Of a DNA stretch of 38,798 nucleotides, positions 18,578-26,180 are shown piece by piece. Below the pieces are notes generated by a model. The model was not told the DNA's origin. It did no database searches and saw only the letters and a list, made by a program, of their open reading frames with translations. Within the stretch, counting starts at the first letter, position 1, and each line of letters begins with the position of its first letter. Made by a program: the position numbers and the translations under genes. The stretch comes from Barthelona sp. PAP020 (lineage: Eukaryota; Metamonada: BaSk clade), in the NCBI GenBank assembly GCA_040182905.1, contig JARQWU010000013.1:1-38798 (forward strand). The letters are read 5' to 3'.

Positions 18578-19702
18578 ATGCCAATACTTCCCAACCACAT
18601 TGAATTTTATCGATCAATTCCCAAAGCGGCATTACATTGTCATCTTGATGGTTCTGTGAAACCTGAAACTGTTTTAGAATATATTTTAAAATATTCTTTG
18701 ATTGATCAACCACAAACTTTGGATGAAATTAAGGAAATTTTGCACATAAAACCCGATTGTTCATCATTAGCTGAATATTTAAAAGCTTTTGATTTAACTT
18801 TGAGCATTTTACAAACCGCTGATGCCATCGAACAAGTTATTGACGAATTGTTTGAATTTGCGCATAATGATGGTGTGGTACATCTTGAAATAAGATTTGC
18901 TCCTGAATTTCATGTTAAAAAAGATTTAACCATTGAATCAGTTCTTGAAAATGTCACTAATTTTGCCCAAAAATCTGCATTGAAATATGATATGACTTTT
19001 GGAATCATAGTTTGTATAATGAAAGGTTCAGAAGTTTCCAACAGTGTGTCTTTGATTCAACATGCCATTAAATTTAAAGATTCTGGTATTGTGGCTTTTG
19101 ATTTTGCTGGTAAAGAAGATGGTAATCCAATTGGCCCTTATAGAGAAGCCATATCTTTGGCAAAAGAAAATGGATTAAATTTTACTTGCCATGCTGGTGA
19201 AGGTGCCGGTGCTGAATCCGTTGCTGAAGTTTTAGAATATAGCCCCTCTAGAATCGGACACGGTACAAGATCCAACGAAAACCCATTGGTTTTAAAACAC
19301 ATTTTGGAAAACAACATTTGCTTGGAAGCATGCCCCACTTCTAATCTTCAAACAAAAGCTGTGAACAGTATGGATGAAATGCCTTTTGTTCCATATCACT
19401 TGGCTGGTATAGATATTGCGATTTGTACTGATAACACAACAATGTCACAAGTAGATTGGTCTCATGAGTATCAATTGTTGTGTAATCACTTTAAGTTGTC
19501 CCCAATTGATTTGTTGATCATTGTTGACAATGGGTTTAAACATAGTTTTTGTTCTGAAACTGAAAAGAGAAAAAGTCGTTTCAACTCATTTGTCAAAACT
19601 ATTGAAGTTATTAAACAATACAATCTTTGGTCAGGCGATTTGGAAAATTTGATCGTTAACACTGATAGTCTCTCTCCACTTTATAAAGATTTTACGAATT
19701 AA
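18578..19702 (+). CDS. Adenosine deaminase, bacterial-like
   Basis: The 374-residue enzyme would hydrolyse adenosine to inosine and ammonia in purine salvage, with one metal ion in a TIM barrel. The metal site is complete: H20 and H22 in LHCHLDGS, H205 in the HAGEG motif with catalytic E208, H228 in RIGHGTR, and D285 in CTDNTTMS. The residue after D285 is Asn, where animal enzymes have a second Asp. The segment CLEACPTSNLQTKAV also resembles the bacterial form more than the animal form. A TTG nine bases upstream is in frame, but a eukaryotic start requires ATG, so 18578 is used. There is no signal peptide, so it is cytosolic. Function is well supported; the bacterial affinity is an inference from motifs. 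Confidence 0.92.
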   Translation: MPILPNHIEFYRSIPKAALHCHLDGSVKPETVLEYILKYSLIDQPQTLDEIKEILHIKPDCSSLAEYLKAFDLTLSILQTADAIEQVIDELFEFAHNDGVVHLEIRFAPEFHVKKDLTIESVLENVTNFAQKSALKYDMTFGIIVCIMKGSEVSNSVSLIQHAIKFKDSGIVAFDFAGKEDGNPIGPYREAISLAKENGLNFTCHAGEGAGAESVAEVLEYSPSRIGHGTRSNENPLVLKHILENNICLEACPTSNLQTKAVNSMDEMPFVPYHLAGIDIAICTDNTTMSQVDWSHEYQLLCNHFKLSPIDLLIIVDNGFKHSFCSETEKRKSRFNSFVKTIEVIKQYNLWSGDLENLIVNTDSLSPLYKDFTN

Positions 19703-19829
19703 TTTGTTTTTTAGCAAAAAAAAATTAACCAATGCAATGAGCCTTTACAACAGCAATTCAAAAGAAAACAAAATTAAAGATGAAACGAACTTTGAAAATA
19801 ATAACATGATTCAAATATTTTGTCAAATT

Positions 19830-20429
19830 CTACACTGAACCACGTCGTTTTTCGAACATTCTCTTCAAGTAGAAAATTTCCCAAAAATAAACAGAAATTA
19901 AAACAATTGTCTCCAAAAGTGAATACCAAAGAACACGAGAATTGGTAGATTCAGTAGTACTGCGATGACGACGTTCTCTGGCTTTCATATATTGTTGCTC
20001 TTCAGTGATAGCTCTTAATTCATCACTGAGATTAATAACTGATTGTTCTAAAGGAGTTAAATCACTGTCTTTTGCAAAACCAACCTTTGAATTATCATTA
20101 TTTTCAAGATTAAATTGAACAAGTTTAGGAGTCATTTTTGACATAAAATTACCATAACAGAAACGATATGTACCAGGGGTAACAGCAGTAAAAGAGAATT
20201 TGCCTTCGTGACGACGATCAACAGTATATATTATTGAATCTTCAGGTGACCATACTCTAACATCAATATCCAACAAGCCACCTTTAGTGACCTGAAAATT
20301 TCCGTTAATTTTTGTATTTGCAGCAACATCTTCATAAAAACACTGTTCACGATTTGGTTCAACACGAAACGTTGAGGCTAATATATTTGTAACGAATAGA
20401 GCTAAGAATATCAACAAACTCTTGTTCAT
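19830..20429 (-). CDS. p24/TMED family cargo receptor
   Basis: The 199-residue protein has the full layout of a p24 protein, which cycles between ER and Golgi in COPI and COPII vesicles and helps sort cargo such as GPI-anchored proteins. A signal peptide covers about residues 1-19. A GOLD domain follows at about 20-112, with the paired cysteines in EQCFYEDV and RFCYGNF. Residues of about 120-158 form a coiled coil. One membrane segment lies at about 164-187, followed by a short cytosolic tail, YLKRMFEKRRGSV. The tail resembles the beta-type (TMED2-like) tail, with one Phe of the usual pair replaced by Met. The gene lies 147 bases downstream of ALG3 on the same strand; both act early in secretion. 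Confidence 0.9.
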   Translation of the reverse strand: MNKSLLIFLALFVTNILASTFRVEPNREQCFYEDVAANTKINGNFQVTKGGLLDIDVRVWSPEDSIIYTVDRRHEGKFSFTAVTPGTYRFCYGNFMSKMTPKLVQFNLENNDNSKVGFAKDSDLTPLEQSVINLSDELRAITEEQQYMKARERRHRSTTESTNSRVLWYSLLETIVLISVYFWEIFYLKRMFEKRRGSV

Positions 20430-20576
20430 TTAAACAATGATAGGTTACAAAAAAGAAAAATTATATAAACTAAAAATTGTTCAACGACTAAAAACACGCC
20501 AGAAAATCAAAAGAATAAGGTAAAAATAAACAAATAAACAAAAATTTATAATCGAAACAGAAAAAAGACAAAAATT

Positions 20577-21863
20577 TCATTCCAGCTTCTTCTCCTTTGA
20601 CAATTTGTTTTCATCATCCACAATAAGTGCATTTAGGTCTTCATATGGAACAGAAATTCTTTTAAATAACAGGAAGATGGTGACAAAGTGTGTCAGCAAC
20701 AAAATGACTTGGTTGGCGATTTTGAATGAAAAAGGATGAACAAAAACTGATAACAAAATGTTTTCAGGACCTCTGTAACAAGCATCATAAATATAACAAG
20801 TGAACAAAGTGAGTGCTGTTGGGAAACTGCAACAATAGCATAAGATGGGAACAGACCAGTAATACCAAATCATGAATTGAATATGAATACCTCTGGAACA
20901 AGCATAACCAATAGCATTGGACATCAGGAAAATTAAAACAATATATTGATAATCCAATTTTGAAGCATTTTTTGCAATCAACTTTTGAGAACTTTGCTTA
21001 ACTTTTGGGGTGATTTTTACAAAAAGTCTGACCAAAAGTACAATTGTTAGCAACAACAAAACGTTTCCAAAAAGATCTGCTTCAACAATGGATCTGGGAA
21101 GTAATCTCCAATAGAAATTGTTGTTGTATGTGAATTTTCTCGAAAAATTAAAGGCAGTCCCAATATAACCCCAAAAATTAGCATACAAGAAAGGCAATGC
21201 AGTGACAACTTGTAAAATACCCATCCAACCAAATTGAAGGACAACTTTGAAAAATGGCATGCTGACAAGATAATAAATCAATAATGCTGGGCCAAAAAAG
21301 AGATTATTCATCTTCATACCAACACTGAGAGTGTAGCAAGTTGATGCTCTGAAAAATTTTCTTTCGGTACAGAAATACACGCACAAGATCACTAAAAGAT
21401 TCGAATACACATCATTGGTAACTTTGGCGATAGCCAAATGCCAAGAGTGAAAAGAAAAAAAGGAAACACACAACAAAGAAACCAATTTAGACAACCCACA
21501 TTTTTCTCCAATCTTGACAACATACCAGTGACTCATAATATGGGCTAATCCACCAAAAATTTGTGCTTTGGCATAGCTCCAATCAGTTAGCAAGGCAAAA
21601 ACACCATAAAATACAACGTTTGCGGCAGGATAATATGCAGGACCCAATGGACATTCTATTTTTGTGTAATCCCATTGTCCTTTCAAGAAATTAAGCCCAT
21701 GTAACATATAACAATCCCAATCACAACGATCAACAGATCCAAAATGCTCAAAAAATCGTCTCAATTCAATGAAAATGAAAACAATCAGAAAATTTGATTC
21801 CAATTTTGAAAAAACATCAGAAAATATTGTTTTTGCTTTTTTCTTTAAATCGAAATAAGGCAT
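20577..21863 (-). CDS. ALG3: ALG3 alpha-1,3-mannosyltransferase of N-glycan assembly
   Basis: The 428-residue multi-pass membrane protein matches ALG3, which adds the first mannose on the lumenal side of the ER, from dolichyl-phosphate-mannose to the Man5 lipid-linked oligosaccharide. The N-terminal lumenal loop contains DWDCYMLHGLNFLKGQWDY and then GPAYYPA, like the family's DW...Y...GPLVYPAG block. The C-terminal half contains NAIGYACSRGIHIQFMIWYY, close to the family's NFIGxxFSRSLHYQFYxWYY. About ten hydrophobic segments are visible. The length agrees with the family (about 430-460). A functional ALG3 implies that the organism makes glycans beyond Man5, unlike several anaerobic parasites. 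Its start lies only 71 bases from that of the divergent coiled-coil gene. Confidence 0.88.
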   Translation of the reverse strand: MPYFDLKKKAKTIFSDVFSKLESNFLIVFIFIELRRFFEHFGSVDRCDWDCYMLHGLNFLKGQWDYTKIECPLGPAYYPAANVVFYGVFALLTDWSYAKAQIFGGLAHIMSHWYVVKIGEKCGLSKLVSLLCVSFFSFHSWHLAIAKVTNDVYSNLLVILCVYFCTERKFFRASTCYTLSVGMKMNNLFFGPALLIYYLVSMPFFKVVLQFGWMGILQVVTALPFLYANFWGYIGTAFNFSRKFTYNNNFYWRLLPRSIVEADLFGNVLLLLTIVLLVRLFVKITPKVKQSSQKLIAKNASKLDYQYIVLIFLMSNAIGYACSRGIHIQFMIWYYWSVPILCYCCSFPTALTLFTCYIYDACYRGPENILLSVFVHPFSFKIANQVILLLTHFVTIFLLFKRISVPYEDLNALIVDDENKLSKEKKLE

Positions 21864-21934
21864 CCAAAATCAATTGAGGAAAAAAAAAAAAGCTAATTAA
21901 TTTTTGGCACAACAACTTTTTTTATTGTTGTAAT
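21864..21934. promoter_or_regulatory. 71-base divergent promoter with hairpin
   Basis: The whole space between two divergent start codons is 71 bases, so both promoters and both 5' UTRs must lie here or inside the genes. ACAACAA (21909-21915) and TTGTTGT (21925-21931) can form a seven-base stem with a nine-base loop, ending three bases before the ATG at 21935. It could affect initiation on the plus-strand mRNA. Confidence 0.5.
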
Positions 21935-23836
21935 ATGAATACCTCATCCGTGAAAGAAGTATCAAATACTCCAAGTAACAATATAGATGAATTATCTTTT
22001 GAAAATAATTTTGAACTACAATTTATTCGACAGCAATGGGAGTTAAAGAAGAAAGAATTGATGGAAAAGGGGCTAATAATTGCCAAACGCGAGAAAGAAC
22101 GACAATTAGAGTTAACAAATTTGAAAGAAATTCATTTGAAAGAAAAGAAAACACTAGAAGAAGAGATTATTGACTTAAAAGATCGTATTAAAAAATTACA
22201 AGTTGAAAACAATGAATTTCTTCACAAAAATGATGATAAAAAGATTCAAGAGGAGATTTTTGAATTGAAAGATGTTATTCGGAGTTTAAAATTAGAAAAT
22301 AGCGAGTTACTTCAAAAAGAAAATGATGAAAAAATTGAAGAAAAAATATTATATGAATTTGAAACCATGGTTGAAAGTTTAAACGATATTATTAACAAAA
22401 AGGATGAAGAAATTTCAAAATTAAAAGAAAATAAGTTCAATAAAAAGGATGAAATCATTGCTAAAAAGAACGAATTAATTGCCAGACTTGAAAATGATTT
22501 AAAAGATAATTCTTTAATGATCTCAAAATTAACAAAAGAAAATACTTTGTTGAAATCAGAAAATATTGAATTGACAAAAACAAAAGAACAAATTCAAGCA
22601 ACCATTGAAGAATCAACTCATTTTTTAAATGATTTACAAACAAAATTAAAAGATTCTATTGTTAGATTGGGTGATGAAAAAAAACAATCTTTTCAAAGTA
22701 AAGCAACTATTGAGACATTAAACATGCGTATGAAAAAATTAGAGATTCAATTGGAAAAAATACAAACCAACAATGAAGAATTGAGAAGAGAAAATCAAAT
22801 ATTAAGATCTAGAGAAGTGACAATTGAAGAGAATGAGATCGTGATTGCAAAACGTATTAAAAGTGCTAAAGATTTATATAAGAGAGAAATTAATAATCTA
22901 CGCGAGGAAAATATCTTAATCCAACAAGATTCTCAACGTTTGTTATGTGTTTTAGCTTCACTTCCAAGTTGGAAACAAAGTTTGGCCCCATTTGATGAAG
23001 ATACAAGATTAAGGTATTTGTTACCTCCAGCTTCTGAAAAAAGGGTAGCTAAAGTAAGGGTGGGTGATGATAGACCTCTAAATGTACCAGGAAGAGAAAT
23101 GCTATATTGGATTCCAACAAATATCCTTGAATTGGCTGATGTTTGGAGATCGAAATTTTTACCTCGCAATACACCTCCAGATATTTTCAATAATTTGATT
23201 TTGGACATGAATAAACTTTGGAGAGAATGGTGTGACAGAAGAATTAACACTTTAACAAAAAAAAATAAAAGAACAAACTTAAACTTAAAAACCCACCAAC
23301 TATCCCCCATGGATGCATCATATCAAACAGTACATAATCTATCTAATCAATATGAGCTGTATGATAAATTGAATAATAAAGAAAAATATCGATTAACCAC
23401 CTCAGCTATTGGGAACATAATGATGAGAGATCAAGAAATTGCAAAATTATCACATGATATTGTACAATTGAAACAAGAAATAAACAATCGACCAAAAAAC
23501 GAAGAAACTTTTGAAATAATTCAAAAATTAAGAGAATCAAATGAATCAGAACGTGATGAAGGATTTAAGGCTGGAATCTTAAATATTTCAACTCCTATCT
23601 CTGGTTTAACCGAAAAATTTGCTCAAAGATTGGATTCTTTGTCATCAGCTTATCAAAATGAAATTGAAAGATTCAGATCTATTGAATTATTAGATTTGAC
23701 TAACAGTTATATTGGAGATTTAAGCAAATTATCCAAAAATCATCGAGAAAGACTAAGGGAAATCGTCACTCAAGCTTTGGAAAATAGGTTCGATTTTTTA
23801 ACAGAGGATGATTTTGATTCTGATGAATCAATGTAA
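21935..23836 (+). CDS. Coiled-coil protein with a conserved-looking central domain
   Basis: I do not recognise this 633-residue protein. Residues of about 30-325 are heptad-rich with many Lys, Glu and Leu, typical of a long coiled coil. A globular part follows at about 336-439 that is rich in Pro, Trp and aromatic residues; it includes LASLPSWKQSLAPF, LNVPGREMLYWIPTNILEL and FNNLILDMNKLWREWCDRR. This is the part most likely to be conserved between species. A shorter coiled coil at about 490-600 and an acidic end (EDDFDSDESM) complete it. There is no signal peptide or membrane segment. The architecture would suit a centrosome, basal-body or axoneme component, but that is inference only. Confidence 0.85.
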   Translation: MNTSSVKEVSNTPSNNIDELSFENNFELQFIRQQWELKKKELMEKGLIIAKREKERQLELTNLKEIHLKEKKTLEEEIIDLKDRIKKLQVENNEFLHKNDDKKIQEEIFELKDVIRSLKLENSELLQKENDEKIEEKILYEFETMVESLNDIINKKDEEISKLKENKFNKKDEIIAKKNELIARLENDLKDNSLMISKLTKENTLLKSENIELTKTKEQIQATIEESTHFLNDLQTKLKDSIVRLGDEKKQSFQSKATIETLNMRMKKLEIQLEKIQTNNEELRRENQILRSREVTIEENEIVIAKRIKSAKDLYKREINNLREENILIQQDSQRLLCVLASLPSWKQSLAPFDEDTRLRYLLPPASEKRVAKVRVGDDRPLNVPGREMLYWIPTNILELADVWRSKFLPRNTPPDIFNNLILDMNKLWREWCDRRINTLTKKNKRTNLNLKTHQLSPMDASYQTVHNLSNQYELYDKLNNKEKYRLTTSAIGNIMMRDQEIAKLSHDIVQLKQEINNRPKNEETFEIIQKLRESNESERDEGFKAGILNISTPISGLTEKFAQRLDSLSSAYQNEIERFRSIELLDLTNSYIGDLSKLSKNHRERLREIVTQALENRFDFLTEDDFDSDESM

Positions 23837-23966
23837 TAATTATTGTCGTCGGTGTGTAAATAGTTATTTTTTCTTTTTTATTTAAACCTGTGAATTTTTT
23901 TTTTTAAGAATAAGATCCAAAATATTAAAATGCGAACCCATAAAAAAAGGAAATGAGCTCCAACAT

Positions 23967-24000
23967 GTTTAACTTTTTTTTCAAAGTTAAACTTTTTTTT
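23967..24000 (+). terminator. Perfect 10-base inverted repeat followed by T run
   Basis: GTTTAACTTT (23967-23976) and AAAGTTAAAC (23983-23992) are exact inverted repeats with a six-base loop, followed by eight T. The element lies about 130 bases after the stop of the coiled-coil gene and about 115 bases before the next start. It could act in 3' end formation of the first gene or in the promoter of the second. Chance is possible in such AT-rich DNA, but ten matched bases is more than the local background. Confidence 0.45.
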
Positions 24001-24114
24001 CTCTATCCTATCAAATATTTAGAAATTTTAGATTCGAAAAATAGGTTATTTATAACTTATATAACAAAACAAACCAATTAGAAAAAAAAGTAATTTAGTG
24101 ATCAAAAAAAGAAA

Positions 24115-25926
24115 ATGGAAAATTACACACCGCTGGGAATGATCGGTGAGGGCACTTATGGATACGTTCTTAAATGTAGACACAATGCAACAGGACAGTT
24201 AGTGGCCATAAAAAAATTTAAAAATATGGACAACAGTAATAGAAGCAAAAAAACCGCGTTAAGAGAAATGAAAATATTAAGTTTTTTACATCATGAGAAT
24301 ATTGTTGAATTATTTGAAATTTTTAAACAAAAACAAAATTATTACCTTGTTATTGAATTGTGTGAAGGAAATCTTTTGATGAAAATGGGTTCTGACCCCA
24401 AAACTGGCAGACAATTGATTAATTATGAGGAAGTTATTTGGTATGCATGGCAAATGTGTGAAGGAATAGCCTATTGTCATGACAGAAACATTATTCATCG
24501 AGATATTAAACCTGAGAATATTTTATTAACTTCACAAGACATTGTTAAAGTGTGCGATTTTGGATTCGCCAGATATCTTTCAAATAATGCAAATGGAAGA
24601 TACACTGATTATGTAGCAACACGATGGTATCGTTCTCCTGAATTGTTGGTTGGTTCAACTGATTATGATACGTCTGTTGATGTTTGGGCAATAGCTTGTC
24701 TAATGTCTGAATTGTATTGTGGTGATCCATTATTTGCTGGTGACAATGATTTAGATCAGCTAGTAAAGATTTCTGCTTTGCTTGGAGAAATTCCTGCGCA
24801 TTTTTTAAGCACATTACGAAATAATTATTATTATAATTCATCTGATTTAACGTGTTTTGAAGTGAAATCCAGTCCAAAGAAAGAATATTCAATCGAAGAA
24901 GTTAAAGACTTTTTGAGATTGGTTCATCCAGACACCCCCGATGAATTCATTGATTTTTTGGCCAAATGTTTGAGATATGAGCCCAATTCAAGATTAACTA
25001 TTGTTGAATGTTTAGAACATCCTTTGTTTTCCATTAGAATGGAAAATTTTAGAGGAAAACTAAAAGAATGCACATCAAAAGATACAAACAAGAAAAAATT
25101 GAAATTTGAATTAAAAAAAGCCAAAGAAGTCAGAAATAATTTACAATTGAAAAAACAAAGTGAAAAAGACCACAATGTACAATTAGAGATTCCAAGCAAT
25201 ACAATAACTTCTCCTTTGACACCCAAAAAAACGTCTACAACCAATAATAGTGATATACCGTTAGAAACTGTTAGAAATGCATCACAATCGTTCTTTCAAT
25301 CATTGAAATCATCAAGAAGAGCAACAAAACCTGTTGAATTAGTTGTTGAACAACAAACTGACACAGCTATCTCTTCAACTTTTTCTTCTCCAAGAAGTAA
25401 CATTTCAAAAGAAGATTCAAACAACATTAAAACAACCATAAATAAAGGCACCAAACACATGTTTAATGAGAAAAAAATAATTCCTCCTTCAAAAAACTCC
25501 TTCAACATGAAAAAACCAACAGGTTTAAATTATTTGGTTTCTAATCCAAACACATTGATAGCGTCAAACTTAACAACAACCACAAATCAAATGAATTCTT
25601 CTATTGCTTCATTAGATAAAGAAGCTTATCTTTTACCCACAAATGTTTCCAAATCAAAGCAAAGAAGAGTAAAAGATGATGAAGTCTCTGTGAGGAAAGG
25701 ATCTATTAATGCTTTAGATGCTCAATTATTAAATGATATGAGATGTAGACGTGTTAAACCAACAAATGTGACGGGTTCAAACGAGTCAACAAAAATTAAT
25801 ACTGGAACAAGAACTTATAATCGCGTAGACATTGGGCACGTCAAACACCATAATTTGATAAGCACAAAAACAAAAAACAATGAAAAATCCAGCATGTTTA
25901 AGTTGAGAAAGAAATTTGGTGTTTAG
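24115..25926 (+). CDS. CDKL-family protein kinase with long C-terminal tail
   Basis: The 603-residue protein starts with a complete kinase domain (about 4-305) close to the cyclin-dependent kinase-like family, which acts in cilium length control and microtubule regulation. Visible features are the glycine loop GEGTYGYV (11-18), K33 in VAIKKF, catalytic D130 in HRDIKPEN, D148-F149-G150, and the activation-loop motif T164-D165-Y166 in YTDYVATRWYRSPELL. T-D-Y is typical of CDKL kinases and suggests dual phosphorylation. All residues needed for catalysis are present. The tail of about 300 residues is low-complexity, rich in Lys, Ser, Thr and Asn, and has no recognised domain. Which CDKL subgroup it belongs to cannot be told by eye. 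Confidence 0.92.
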   Translation: MENYTPLGMIGEGTYGYVLKCRHNATGQLVAIKKFKNMDNSNRSKKTALREMKILSFLHHENIVELFEIFKQKQNYYLVIELCEGNLLMKMGSDPKTGRQLINYEEVIWYAWQMCEGIAYCHDRNIIHRDIKPENILLTSQDIVKVCDFGFARYLSNNANGRYTDYVATRWYRSPELLVGSTDYDTSVDVWAIACLMSELYCGDPLFAGDNDLDQLVKISALLGEIPAHFLSTLRNNYYYNSSDLTCFEVKSSPKKEYSIEEVKDFLRLVHPDTPDEFIDFLAKCLRYEPNSRLTIVECLEHPLFSIRMENFRGKLKECTSKDTNKKKLKFELKKAKEVRNNLQLKKQSEKDHNVQLEIPSNTITSPLTPKKTSTTNNSDIPLETVRNASQSFFQSLKSSRRATKPVELVVEQQTDTAISSTFSSPRSNISKEDSNNIKTTINKGTKHMFNEKKIIPPSKNSFNMKKPTGLNYLVSNPNTLIASNLTTTTNQMNSSIASLDKEAYLLPTNVSKSKQRRVKDDEVSVRKGSINALDAQLLNDMRCRRVKPTNVTGSNESTKINTGTRTYNRVDIGHVKHHNLISTKTKNNEKSSMFKLRKKFGV

Positions 25927-26010
25927 TTTTTTTTTTTTTTTTTTGGCATCATTTTGTAAACCTCTTGATGTTTTTTTTTTTTTGACATTATTTTGTTTTT
26001 ATTGTATTTG
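25927..26010. repeat. Imperfect direct repeat after the CDKL stop
   Basis: Two copies of a T run followed by G(G/A)CAT(C/T)ATTTTGT lie about 45-50 bases apart straight after the stop codon. The T run of the first copy is about twenty bases long. The element may be a duplicated 3' processing region or a slippage product. Confidence 0.45.
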
Positions 26011-26150
26011 TAAAAATATATAAAAATAGATAATTCGCTGTGCAAAAAATCATGTTGATTTTTTCAAGAAATATTTTGAAGAATCTGAAATAAATGACTT
26101 CCATTTTCAATTTTTATGGACAGATTATCTTCCCTTTGATTATTAATATT

Positions 26151-26180
26151 ATGAAGAAAGAACATGAAAACAGAAAATAG
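26151..26180 (+). other. Upstream ORF overlapping the ankyrin-gene start
   Basis: An ATG at 26151 opens a nine-residue frame (MKKEHENRK) that ends at TAG 26178-26180. The main ATG at 26164 lies inside it in another frame. Ribosomes that use the first ATG would pass the main start, so this arrangement is expected to reduce translation of the ankyrin protein if the transcript starts upstream of 26151. Confidence 0.5.
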
